Shown here one piece after another: positions 42,719 to 50,922 of a stretch of DNA of 64,000 nt (the first letter of the stretch is position 1; every line of letters begins with the position of its first letter). The position numbers were made by a program, and so were the translations under genes. The DNA is from Scleromatobacter sp045810285 (GTDB lineage: Bacteria; Pseudomonadota; Gammaproteobacteria; Burkholderiales; Burkholderiaceae_C). Location: assembly GCA_045810285.1 (NCBI GenBank), contig JBJMWE010000110.1, positions 1 to 64,000 on the forward strand. The letters are read 5' to 3'. The notes below the pieces were generated by a model, which ran no database searches, was not told the DNA's origin, and saw only the letters and a list, made by a program, of their open reading frames with translations.

Positions 42719-43594
42719 ATGCCCGACCTTCCGCCCGCGCCGCCACCTGCCGACCTGCCCGCCGACGCGCCGCCGTCGTCCGCCCCGTGGGTGAGCACCC
42801 AGACCGAGATGGAGACGGCCGCGCGAGCGCAGCGCACGCGCGTGTTCCGCGTGCGCATGCGCACGGGTCACCTGCGCGTGGCGGGCGTCACCTACTTCCA
42901 CGCAGCGCAGGCCAGCACGAAGGACAGCCGCGTCGAGCACCTCTACCGCGTGCAACTGAGCTGGCTGGCCGAATTCGATCCGCGCGACGGCAAGTCGCAG
43001 CGCTTTGCCGAACGCACGTCCACCGGACGCCCGATCAACGCGCTGCAGTTCCGCGTGCTCGAGATGTCGACCGATGGCCGGCATGTCAGCGCCGCCCGCC
43101 TCGGCCCCAAGGGCCAGGTCCTGGCCGAGCCCGCCGGCCAGGGGATCATGAGCCTGCTGCGCGCGCTGCTGGTCGAGTGGGTGGCGGCGCAGCACCCCGA
43201 CGCCACCGTGCTGACCGGCTCGCTCTACCAGGTCGACGTGCCCGGCGAGAAGGAGATGGAGCTGCGCGACGCCTTCTTCGCGCGCTCGGGCTTCACCGTG
43301 CGCCCCACCGCGGGCGGCGGCGGCAGCTTCTTCGCGCGCTCGATCCGCGAGCTCAAGACCACCTGGAACACCGACAAGGTGCAGGAGCTCACGGCCCCGC
43401 TGCTGGCCGAGGCCGCCTGCGCGCAGCTGGAGGCGCCGCTCCTGCGCCAGCAGGTCGACAAGCTGCAAGAGCAGGTGGTGGCGGTGCAGAAGGAGAAGAA
43501 GGCCGCGGAGACGCTGCAGCGCATCTGGCTGGCCATCACCGTCATCGCGGTGGTGTTCGGGCTGATCTTCGGGATCCAGCCGCGGCTGGGGTGA
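42719..43594 (+). CDS. Hypothetical coiled-coil protein with C-terminal membrane anchor
   Basis: A 291-residue protein of unknown function. The N-terminal 25 residues are proline-rich. A central domain follows (FRVRMRTGHLRVAGVTYFHA, EHLYRVQLSWLAEFDPRDG, FRVLEMSTDGRHVSAARLGP). Residues about 235-258 form a coiled coil (LLRQQVDKLQEQVVAVQKEK) and residues about 265-283 a single transmembrane helix (IWLAITVIAVVFGLIFGI) at the very end. This is a tail-anchored layout with the domain in the cytoplasm. Divergent from alaS and convergent with the MocR regulator gene. Confidence 0.75.
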   Translation: MPDLPPAPPPADLPADAPPSSAPWVSTQTEMETAARAQRTRVFRVRMRTGHLRVAGVTYFHAAQASTKDSRVEHLYRVQLSWLAEFDPRDGKSQRFAERTSTGRPINALQFRVLEMSTDGRHVSAARLGPKGQVLAEPAGQGIMSLLRALLVEWVAAQHPDATVLTGSLYQVDVPGEKEMELRDAFFARSGFTVRPTAGGGGSFFARSIRELKTTWNTDKVQELTAPLLAEAACAQLEAPLLRQQVDKLQEQVVAVQKEKKAAETLQRIWLAITVIAVVFGLIFGIQPRLG

Positions 43595-43702
43595 CACGGG
43601 CGGGGACGCATGGATCCTGCGACTGCGCGCAGGATGACGGGCTTGTGGCACCACGCGCTCGCTCCGGCCGGCGGGCTCGTGGGGCCGGGCGCCAGGCGCG
43701 CC

Positions 43703-45100
43703 TCAGGCGCTCGCCAATTCCGCCTCGAGAAACGCTCCCAGCCGCGCATCGCCGGCGAATGCCACGTTGAACCGCATCCAGTCCGTCGGCTGCTGCGTCG
43801 CGGAGAACAGGTTGCCCGGGCCCAGCATGATGTCGTGCTGCGCGGCGCGGTTGGACAGCGCCACCGGATCGGGCAGCCGCGGATGCCGCGCCCACAGGAA
43901 CATGCCGGCCTTGGGCTCGTGGAACAGCGCGAAGCCGAGCGCCACGAGCCGCTGGCCGCAGGTCTCGTGCGCCTCGGCCAGGCGCGCGCGCAGGCTCTTC
44001 AGGTGCTTGCGCCAGCGGCCCTCGGTCAGCGCGCCCAGGATCAGGCGCTCGCTGAACGCGGAGGACGTCAGCCCCGAGATCATCTTCAGCTGCGCGAGGT
44101 CGTCGATCAGCGCGGGATGCGCGGCGATGTAGCCCACGCGCAGGTTGGGCGAGATCGTCTTCGAGTAGCTGCCGACATAGAGCACGCGCGCCAGCTGGTC
44201 GAGGCTGGCCAGCGAGGGGCGAGGGTCGGGGTCGAGGTCGACGTAGAGGTCGTTCTCGACGATCGTCAGGCCGTGGCGGTCGGCCAGCTGCAGCACGCGG
44301 TGCAGCTGCGCCAGCGTGGCGGTCGACGTCGTGGGGCTCTGCAGCCGCGGCTGCGTGAAGAACACGCGCGGATGGTGCGTGACGATGGCCTCCTCGAGCG
44401 CCGCGAGGTCGTAGCCGTGCGGCGTGCGCGGCACCGGGATCAGCCGCGCGCCGGCCACGCGCAGCGCGAACAGCTCGTTGGAGTAGCCGGGGTCGTCGAC
44501 CAGCACCGCGTCGCCCGCGCGCACGAGGCGGCGGATGGCGAGGTCCAGCGCGTGGCTGGAGCCGTGCGTCAGCAGCACCTGGTCGGGCTGCAGCGCGATC
44601 TCCTGCTCGGCCAGCGCGTCGCGGATCCATTCGCGCAGCGGGAGGTGGCCGCGCGGGTCGCCGTAGCCATCGAGCTCGACGTGCTCCGCCGCCAGCCCGC
44701 GCAGGCTGCGCCGGACGCCGTCCTCGAACAGCCACGACTGCGGCAGCCAGCCGCAGCCGGCCTTCACGGCCAGGTGGCGGTTCTCGAAGATGCTGCGCAG
44801 GTACCACTGTGCGTCGAAGCTGGCGGTCGACGCGAAGCCGGGCACGGCCGCGGTCTCGACCGGCGCGCGCCGGCGCACGAAGAAGCCCGAGTGCGGCCGC
44901 GACACCAGGTAGCCCTGCGCCACCAGCCGGTCGTACGCCTCGACGACGGTGAACACGCTGACCTGGTGCGTCTTCGCGAAGTGCCGGATCGACGGGATCT
45001 TCGCGCCCGTGCGCAGGCTGCCGTCGACGATCAACCGGCGCAGGCCGTCGACGATCTGCGTGACCAGCGGCGTGGGGGAATCGGGTTGCAGCGTGAACAT
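43703..45100 (-). CDS. MocR/GabR-type regulator (GntR winged helix fused to aminotransferase domain)
   Basis: A 465-residue regulator. Residues 8-76 are a GntR winged helix (LVTQIVDGLRRLIVDGSLRT, then IPSIRHFAKTHQVSVFTVVE and LVSRPHSGFFV). Residues 100-465 are a fold-type I aminotransferase domain with the PLP lysine Lys314 in SYSKTISP and pyridine-contact Asp in VENDLYVDL. In GabR, PLP plus GABA switches on gabT and gabD. The divergent neighbours here are gabT and gabD, so the same role is likely; ligand identity is inference. CTGTAC direct repeats in the shared promoter region are candidate operators. REP-like repeats begin 7 bases upstream of its start codon. Confidence 0.87.
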   Translation of the reverse strand: MFTLQPDSPTPLVTQIVDGLRRLIVDGSLRTGAKIPSIRHFAKTHQVSVFTVVEAYDRLVAQGYLVSRPHSGFFVRRRAPVETAAVPGFASTASFDAQWYLRSIFENRHLAVKAGCGWLPQSWLFEDGVRRSLRGLAAEHVELDGYGDPRGHLPLREWIRDALAEQEIALQPDQVLLTHGSSHALDLAIRRLVRAGDAVLVDDPGYSNELFALRVAGARLIPVPRTPHGYDLAALEEAIVTHHPRVFFTQPRLQSPTTSTATLAQLHRVLQLADRHGLTIVENDLYVDLDPDPRPSLASLDQLARVLYVGSYSKTISPNLRVGYIAAHPALIDDLAQLKMISGLTSSAFSERLILGALTEGRWRKHLKSLRARLAEAHETCGQRLVALGFALFHEPKAGMFLWARHPRLPDPVALSNRAAQHDIMLGPGNLFSATQQPTDWMRFNVAFAGDARLGAFLEAELASA

Positions 45101-45106
45101 CGGCCA

Positions 45107-45234
45107 GTGTCAGGTCTTGAAAGTTGCGGTGTCAGGTCTTGAATCGTGCAGTGCGCAGCCGTGCGATCGAAAGGCGGAGGCCGATCACGCAACGATTCAA
45201 GACCTGACACCGCAACGATTCAAGACCTGACACC
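45107..45234. repeat. REP-like cluster C: two direct and two inverted copies
   Basis: Direct copies at 45107-45128 and 45128-45149 (GTGTCAGGTCTTGAA then AGTTGCG or TCGTGC); inverted copies at 45189-45211 and 45212-45234 (GCAACGATTCAAGACC then TGACACC). The 39-base centre separates the arms, so the whole could fold into one long hairpin. It sits in the divergent regulatory region of the GABA locus. Confidence 0.92.
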
Positions 45235-45236
45235 GA

Positions 45237-45299
45237 CTGTATAGGGGCTGCGACCTGCACAGCTTGACGCTGTTGCGGGTCAACTGTACATGGCTGTAC
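45237..45299 (+). promoter_or_regulatory. Candidate gabT promoter with GabR-type operator
   Basis: Two direct repeats CTGTAC at 45284-45289 and 45294-45299 are spaced exactly 10 bases, on one face of the helix; a related box CTGTATAGG is at 45237-45245. TTGACG at 45264-45269 could be the -35, with the weak -10 TACATG at 45287-45292 overlapping the repeats. MocR regulators bind such direct repeats. The transcription start would then be about 100 bases before the gabT ATG. Confidence 0.5.
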
Positions 45300-45398
45300 C
45301 GGCCCGCCGGAACTAAAGTCATCGCATCCGATCTGGCGGGAGGCGCCCGATCGGTCCTGTCCCCGCATTGCGCTCCCCGCGAGCGCCGGAGTTACCCC

Positions 45399-46691
45399 AT
45401 GCAACGTGAAGCCCACCTGAACAACGCCGCCCTGATGGCCCGCCGCCGCGCCGCCCTGCCCTCGGGCCTGGGCCAGAGCTACGACATCGTGGCCGACCGC
45501 GCCGAGAACGCCGAGGTGTGGGACGTCGAGGGCAAGCGCTACATCGACTTCGCCGGCGGCATCGCGGTGCTCAACACCGGCCATCGCCACCCGAAGATCG
45601 TCGCGGCCGTGAAGGCGCAGCTCGACAAGGTGCACCACACCTGCTTCCAGGTGCTGGCCTACGAGCCCTACATCGATCTGGCCGAGCGCCTGATCGCCAA
45701 GACCCCCGGCGACTTCGCCAAGAAGGCCTTCTTCCTGACCACCGGCGCCGAGGCCGTCGAGAACGCCGTCAAGATCGCGCGCTCGGCCACGAAGCGCTCG
45801 GCCGTCATCGCCTTCGGCGGCGGCTTCCACGGCCGCACGCTGCTGGGCATGGCGCTGACGGGCAAGGTCGCGCCGTACAAGGCCGGCTTCGGCCCGTTCC
45901 CGGCCGAGGTCTACCACGCCAAGTACCCCAACGCGCTGCACGGCGTCTCGGAAGCCGACGCGCTGGCCTCGATCGAGGGCATCTTCAAGTACGACGTCGA
46001 GCCCGAGCGCGTGGCTGCGATCATCATCGAGCCGGTGCAGGGCGAAGGCGGCTTCTATGCGATCTCGCCGTCGTTCGCGCAGGCGCTGCGCGCGCTGTGC
46101 GACAGGCACGGCATCGTCTTCATCGCCGACGAAGTGCAGAGCGGCGCGGGCCGCACCGGCACCTGGCTGGCCTGCGAACAGTGGGGCGTCGCGCCCGACA
46201 TGATCACGATGGCCAAGTCGATGGCCGGCGGCTTCCCCATTTCGGCCGTCATCGGCAAGGCTTCGCTGATGGATGCCCCCGGCCCCGGCGGCCTGGGCGG
46301 CACCTACGCCGGCTCGCCGCTGGCCTGCGCCGCCGCGCTGGCCGTGCTGGACGTCTTCGAGGAGGAGAAGCTCCTCGACCGCTCGAAGGCGATCGGCGAG
46401 CGCCTGACGGCCGGCCTGAAGAAGATGGCCGTCGCCCACAAGGCGATCCAGGACGTGCGCGGCCTGGGCGCCATGGTGGCCATCGAGTTGTTCAAGGACG
46501 GCGACCTCGCCAAGCCGGATGCCGACCTCACCAAGCGCCTGTGCGCCGAGGCGGCCAGGCGCGGCCTGATCCTGCTGTCCTGCGGCTCGTACGCCAACGT
46601 GGTGCGCGTGCTGGTGCCGCTGACGGCCAGCGACGCGCTGATCGACGAGGGCCTGGCCATCATGGCCGACAGCTTCAAGGCCGTCGCGTAA
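45399..46691 (+). CDS. gabT: 4-aminobutyrate transaminase
   Basis: A 430-residue class III PLP aminotransferase that converts GABA and 2-oxoglutarate to succinate semialdehyde and glutamate. Visible landmarks: TTGAEAVENAVKIAR (PLP phosphate), FGGGFHGRTLLGMALTGK, IIIEPVQGEGGFY, the cofactor Asp in FIADEVQSGAGRTG and the Schiff-base Lys273 in MAKSMAGGFP. The start ATG at 45399 begins the conserved N-terminus. gabD follows after about 220 bases on the same strand; the regulator gene is divergent upstream. Confidence 0.94.
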   Translation: MQREAHLNNAALMARRRAALPSGLGQSYDIVADRAENAEVWDVEGKRYIDFAGGIAVLNTGHRHPKIVAAVKAQLDKVHHTCFQVLAYEPYIDLAERLIAKTPGDFAKKAFFLTTGAEAVENAVKIARSATKRSAVIAFGGGFHGRTLLGMALTGKVAPYKAGFGPFPAEVYHAKYPNALHGVSEADALASIEGIFKYDVEPERVAAIIIEPVQGEGGFYAISPSFAQALRALCDRHGIVFIADEVQSGAGRTGTWLACEQWGVAPDMITMAKSMAGGFPISAVIGKASLMDAPGPGGLGGTYAGSPLACAAALAVLDVFEEEKLLDRSKAIGERLTAGLKKMAVAHKAIQDVRGLGAMVAIELFKDGDLAKPDADLTKRLCAEAARRGLILLSCGSYANVVRVLVPLTASDALIDEGLAIMADSFKAVA

Positions 46692-46909
46692 CGCCCCCGT
46701 CACGCGCTCGCGACGAGCGAGCGCCAACATCCCGCCAAGAGCCGCCTCCCGATGCCCTGACCCGGTGCCATCGCGGCGGCTTTTCCTTTCGTCGCCCACC
46801 CAGGCAAACCCCCGGCGACCGCGTGGCGGGCGTCCGGCCCGCAGCGGGTAGAGTTGCCACCATCACCGGCCATCCCGGGGCCGTCGCGCCCGGCCGCAGG
46901 AGCTTTTCC

Positions 46910-48388
46910 ATGGACATGAAGACATCCCCCATCGCCACGCTCAACGACGCGGGGCTGCTGAAGACGGACGCGCTGATCGGCGGCGAATGGGTCTCCGGCG
47001 CCGCGCGCTTCGACATCACCGACCCGGCCACCGGCCTGAAGCTGGCCGACGTGCCCAACCTCGGCAGCACCGACACGCTGGCCGCCATCGCCGCCGCCGA
47101 CAAGGCGTGGCCGGCCTGGCGCGCCAAGACGGCCAAGGAACGCCACGCGGTGATGATGAAGTGGTTCTCGCTGATCATCGCCAACGCCGACGATCTGGCG
47201 CGCATCCTCACCGCCGAACAGGGCAAGCCGCTGGCCGAAGCGCGCGGCGAGGTCGTCTACGGCGCGAGCTTCATCGAGTGGTTCGCCGAGGAAGCCAGGC
47301 GCGTCTACGGCGAGACGATCCCCACCACCGACAACAACAAGCGCATCCTCGTCCTGAAGCAGGCCGTGGGCGTGTGCGCGGCCATCACGCCGTGGAACTT
47401 CCCCATCGCGATGATCACGCGCAAGGTGGCGCCCGCGCTGGCGGCCGGCTGCCCCGTGGTCATCAAGCCGGCGGAGCAGACGCCCCTGTCGGCGCTGGCG
47501 CTGGCCGAGCTCGCGCAGCGCGCCGGCATGCCCGCGGGCGTGCTCAACGTCGTCACCGCCGACGGCGCCAACTCGGTGCTGGTGGGCAAGGCGCTGTGCG
47601 AGAGCGACACGGTGCGCCACCTGTCGTTCACCGGCTCCACCGAGGTCGGCCGCATCCTCATGCGCCAGTGCGCGCCCACCATCAAGAAGCTGTCGCTGGA
47701 ACTGGGCGGCAACGCGCCCTTCATCGTGTTCGACGACGCCGACATCGATTCGGCCGTCGAGGGCGCGATGGTCTCCAAGTACCGCAACGCCGGCCAGACC
47801 TGCGTGTGCGCGAACCGCATGTACGTGCAGGAAGGCGTGTACGACACCTTCATCGCGCGGCTGGCCGAGAAGGCGCGCGGCATCAAGGTGGGCAACGGCT
47901 TCGAGGCCGGCATCCACCAGGGACCGCTGATCGACGGCAACGCCATCGCCAAGGTCGAGGCGCACATCTCGGACGCGCTGGCCAAGGGCGCACGCGTCGT
48001 CGTCGGCGGCGCGCGCATCGACGACCGCTTCTTCACGCCCACGGTGCTGGCCGACGTGAACTCCGACATGCTGTGCACGAAGGAGGAGACCTTCGGACCG
48101 CTCGCGCCGGTGATGAAGTTCAAGACCGAGGCCGAGGCCATCGCGCTGGCCAACGCCACCGAGTTCGGCCTGGCCAGCTACTTCTACACGCGCGACGTCG
48201 GCCGCATCTTCCGCGTCGGCGAGGCGCTGGAATACGGCATGGTGGGCGTCAACACGGGGCTCATCTCGGTGGCCGAGGTGCCGTTCGGCGGCGTCAAGCA
48301 GTCCGGCCTGGGCCGCGAAGGCTCGCACCAGGGCATCGAGGATTACGTCGAGGTGAAATACCTCTGCCTGGGCGACATCGGCAAATGA
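46910..48388 (+). CDS. gabD: Succinate-semialdehyde dehydrogenase (NAD(P)+)
   Basis: A 492-residue aldehyde dehydrogenase that oxidises succinate semialdehyde to succinate, completing GABA breakdown. Catalytic Glu264 lies in LSLELGGNAP and Cys298 in NAGQTCVCANR; the second Cys two residues later (CVC) matches the redox-switch pair of GabD enzymes. PWNFPIAMITRKVAPALAAGC and FTGSTEVGRILM frame the cofactor site. GCAGGAG precedes the ATG at 46910. The next gene overlaps its stop (ATGA). Confidence 0.95.
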   Translation: MDMKTSPIATLNDAGLLKTDALIGGEWVSGAARFDITDPATGLKLADVPNLGSTDTLAAIAAADKAWPAWRAKTAKERHAVMMKWFSLIIANADDLARILTAEQGKPLAEARGEVVYGASFIEWFAEEARRVYGETIPTTDNNKRILVLKQAVGVCAAITPWNFPIAMITRKVAPALAAGCPVVIKPAEQTPLSALALAELAQRAGMPAGVLNVVTADGANSVLVGKALCESDTVRHLSFTGSTEVGRILMRQCAPTIKKLSLELGGNAPFIVFDDADIDSAVEGAMVSKYRNAGQTCVCANRMYVQEGVYDTFIARLAEKARGIKVGNGFEAGIHQGPLIDGNAIAKVEAHISDALAKGARVVVGGARIDDRFFTPTVLADVNSDMLCTKEETFGPLAPVMKFKTEAEAIALANATEFGLASYFYTRDVGRIFRVGEALEYGMVGVNTGLISVAEVPFGGVKQSGLGREGSHQGIEDYVEVKYLCLGDIGK

Positions 48389-49431
48389 CGGCCCGGGTCG
48401 CGCCGCGCGCTTCCTGCGGGGCCGCGGCCCTCGCCTTCCTGGCCCTCGCGGGCGCCAGCGCGCACGCGGGCTCGCTCGTCGTGCGCGACGGCGAGAACAA
48501 CGGCTGGACGGTCAACGAAGACCCGCAGGCGGACGCCAGCGATTTCATCCTGCGCCACCTGGTGCAGGGCGCGCAGGTCGACGAGCGCTTCGGTCGCGGC
48601 GGCCAGACCGCGTTCACGCTCGGCGGCGCCAACGACGCACCCGCCAGCGTGCGCGTCGACGCCCAGCGCCGCATCTGGATGGTGGGCGCGCTGGTGGCGG
48701 GCAACCAGCCGCAACCCATCGTCGCGCGCTTCCAGGCCGACGGCAACCCCGACGTGAAATGGGGTGTGCAGGGCAAGCTGCAGCTCATGCCGGGCGGCGC
48801 ATCCGTCAAGCCCAACGACCTGCTGCCGCTGGCCGACGGCTCGGTGCTGGTGGCCGGCGAGACGGCGGGCGTCGCCACGCCGCGCGCCGTCGTCTTCCAC
48901 GTGGCCGCCAACGGCGCGCTCGATCGCGCGTTCGGCAGCGGCGGCCTGTGGCAGCGCCCGGGCGACGCGGACGCCTCGTCCGCCGCGACGAGCCTCGCAG
49001 CGAGCAGCGACGGCCTCGTCGCCGTGGCCGTGGCCGTGCGCGGCGCCAGGCCCGGCGCCGAACTGTGGCAGCTCACCGACGCCGCGCCCGCCGTGCTGCA
49101 GCGCCAGCCGTTGGACGACACCAACGACGGCGAGGACCTGCGCGCCGAATGGGCCGGCGACCACTGGTCGCTGTCCAACGGCGGCGGCCCGACCGGCGTC
49201 GTGCCGGCCGCTCTGCTGTCCAACCGCGCGGCGGCCCCCGCGTCCGCGCCATCGGTCGCCGACCCCGGCGGCGGCGGCTTCAGTCCCTTCGTGGCGGACG
49301 CCGCGTCGGCGCCCGCCTCGGCGCCGCAGGACGACGGCCTGCCGTGGACGTGGATCGGCGCCGGCGGCGTGCTGCTGTTCGCGGCGGTCGCGGCGGCGAT
49401 CGCGAACACGCGCCGGCGTAGGGCGGGTTAG
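48385..49431 (+). CDS. Exported hypothetical protein with C-terminal membrane anchor
   Basis: A 348-residue protein coupled to gabD by an ATGA overlap. It has a signal peptide (GAAALAFLALAGASAHA), a middle part with delta-60-like repeats of unknown function (VDERFGRGGQTAFTLGG, VARFQADGNPDVKWGVQGKL, LDRAFGSGGLWQRPGD), an Ala/Pro/Ser-rich linker and a C-terminal helix (WTWIGAGGVLLFAAVAAAIA) with a basic tail TRRRRAG. Such FGxGG beta-propeller-like repeats occur in secreted proteins. The last six codons and the stop are encoded by a REP-like element, so the C-terminus may have been altered by its insertion. Confidence 0.75.
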   Translation: MTARVAPRASCGAAALAFLALAGASAHAGSLVVRDGENNGWTVNEDPQADASDFILRHLVQGAQVDERFGRGGQTAFTLGGANDAPASVRVDAQRRIWMVGALVAGNQPQPIVARFQADGNPDVKWGVQGKLQLMPGGASVKPNDLLPLADGSVLVAGETAGVATPRAVVFHVAANGALDRAFGSGGLWQRPGDADASSAATSLAASSDGLVAVAVAVRGARPGAELWQLTDAAPAVLQRQPLDDTNDGEDLRAEWAGDHWSLSNGGGPTGVVPAALLSNRAAAPASAPSVADPGGGGFSPFVADAASAPASAPQDDGLPWTWIGAGGVLLFAAVAAAIANTRRRRAG

Positions 49432-49597
49432 CCGCAGGCGTGACCCGCCGTTCGTGGGCGCGCTGCGATGGTGGGTTGGGGTTCGACAAGACGGTGGGGG
49501 CGGATCGGGGCGCCAGCGAACGGCGGGTTACGCCTTCGGCTAACCCGCCCTACCCCGCCCTACCCCGCCCTACACCGCCCTACACCGTCGCATGGCG
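49418..49597. repeat. Inverted REP-like pair of a second family plus short tandem repeat
   Basis: Two inverted 37-base copies: 49418-49454 (GTAGGGCGGGTTAGCCG then CAGGCGTGACCCGCCGTTCG) and 49518-49554 (CGAACGGCGGGTTACGCC then TTCGGCTAACCCGCCCTAC), about 63 bases apart. Each is itself palindromic (GGCGGGTTA ... TAACCCGCC). The second runs into about four tandem copies of CCCGCCCTAC (49545-49585). The first copy contains the TAG stop of the preceding gene. Confidence 0.88.
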
Positions 49598-50491
49598 TCA
49601 ATCGTCGTTGGCCGCGCCGGCCACGACGTGCCCCTGCTCGGACACGTGGCCGTTGGACGCCTGGCCGACCGCGCGGCGCATCAACGACGTGGCGTCCCGG
49701 CCGTGCGCCGGGTACTGGCCGATGCCCACCGTGCCCATCACCGGCAGATCCTGGCCGGCGACGTTGAACGGCTGCTTGAGCGAGGCCAGCAGCTTGCGCG
49801 CGACGCCTTCGGCGTCGGCTTCGGCGTCGATCCAGGCCAGCAGGACGCCGTACATGTCCGAGCCCAGCGACGCGACGACATCGCTCGCGCGCAGGGCCGC
49901 GCGCAGGCGCACGGCGGCCTTGCGGCGCAGCACGTTGGCGGCTTCGACGCCGAGCGACAGTTCGGCCGCGCGGAAACCCTCCAGCCGCAGCACGATCAGC
50001 GCCATCGCCGCCGGCTCGCGCTCGCGCAGCGCCAGCAGGTGCGTCATGTGTTCCAGCAGCTGCGCGTGGGTGGGCAGGCCGGTGGTGAGATCGGTGGAGA
50101 ACGCGCGCTTGGCGCTCGCGTCCATGCGCTTGCGCTCGATGGCCACGCGCAGCACGCGGCCCAGCGAATCGTCACCGGCGTGGCGCTTGGCCAGCACGTC
50201 CTGCACGCCCATCTGCAGGAGCTTGATGCACTGCGCCGGCGTGGGCTCGGGCGCGACGATCACCACGGCCGCATCCATCACCGCATGCGACAGGCCCGGC
50301 CAGGCGAGCAGCCGGTCGTAGTCGGCCGGCGTCTTCACCTCGACGAGCAGGGCGTCGCAGGCGCTGTCGTGCAGCGCCTCGGCGACCTCGTTCAGGCCCC
50401 GGCACGGATTGAGGACGAACGGCCCGTAGGACGACGTGAACAGATCCGGCGCGGCGGCGCTGAGACAGATGACCTGGTACGGGTTTCCCAT
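49598..50491 (-). CDS. Receiver-like/GGDEF protein with degenerate GGDEF motif
   Basis: A 297-residue protein. Residues 1-115 look like a receiver-type domain (ACDALLVEVKTPADYDRLLA, then VVIVAPEPTPAQCIKLLQMG). Residues 125-290 are a diguanylate-cyclase-type domain (STDLTTGLPTHAQLLEHMTH, ALIVLRLEGFRAAELSLG, TVGIGQYPAHGRDATSLMRR). The active-site GGDEF is replaced by GSDMY (ASLGSDMYGVLLA), and the metal-binding Asp near strand 1 is absent (VLRLEGF), so c-di-GMP synthesis is unlikely. It may bind a nucleotide or act by protein contact. Upstream lies the tRNA-Gly gene. Confidence 0.8.
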   Translation of the reverse strand: MGNPYQVICLSAAAPDLFTSSYGPFVLNPCRGLNEVAEALHDSACDALLVEVKTPADYDRLLAWPGLSHAVMDAAVVIVAPEPTPAQCIKLLQMGVQDVLAKRHAGDDSLGRVLRVAIERKRMDASAKRAFSTDLTTGLPTHAQLLEHMTHLLALREREPAAMALIVLRLEGFRAAELSLGVEAANVLRRKAAVRLRAALRASDVVASLGSDMYGVLLAWIDAEADAEGVARKLLASLKQPFNVAGQDLPVMGTVGIGQYPAHGRDATSLMRRAVGQASNGHVSEQGHVVAGAANDD

Positions 50492-50793
50492 GTGCGCCAA
50501 CGTTGATTGGTTTCCATGATGCCCCGGATTTGCTGCGGTGCACAGACATGGAAACACTGAAGAAGAGCGTCGGCAGCTCGTCGCTCCCGGCCAGCGGAGC
50601 GCCCCTTTCGTGCGCCCCGTCGGTCGACGTCGCCAAGGCGCGGCGTGCGCGCCGAAAAGGACGTGTCGCGCGGCCCGCGAGCACATGACGAGGATCGCAG
50701 CGCGCCCGCGACGAGCCATTCCCGAACCGCCGGGCAGATCGCGACGCCCGCACCGGAAGTCCCCGCATCCCGCGCTAGAATCCGTCGCGAACT

Positions 50794-50867
50794 GCGGGTG
50801 TAGTTCAATGGTAGAACGGCAGCTTCCCAAGCTTCATACGTGGGTTCGATTCCCATCACCCGCTCCA
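50794..50867 (+). tRNA. tRNA-Gly (anticodon CCC)
   Basis: A 74-base tRNA with encoded CCA. Acceptor stem GCGGGTG / CACCCGC, D-arm GTTCAATGGTAGAAC, anticodon loop TTCCCAA (anticodon CCC), T-arm GTGGGTTCGATTCCCAT. The anticodon stem GCAGC / GCTTC has one mismatch (C28 against U42), while E. coli and most homologues pair there. It reads GGG glycine codons. Confidence 0.93.
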
Positions 50868-50922
50868 CATTCCTGATCGCTCGTGCATGCCGCGGCGCGC
50901 GCCGCCAGCGCGGCCCCGGTCC

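Noticed and set aside
39619..43770. A 1383-residue plus-strand open frame
   Set aside because: It is the antisense shadow of alaS and part of its neighbour: low-complexity, Arg/His/Val-rich, no domain pattern. High GC removes stop codons from the antisense frames.
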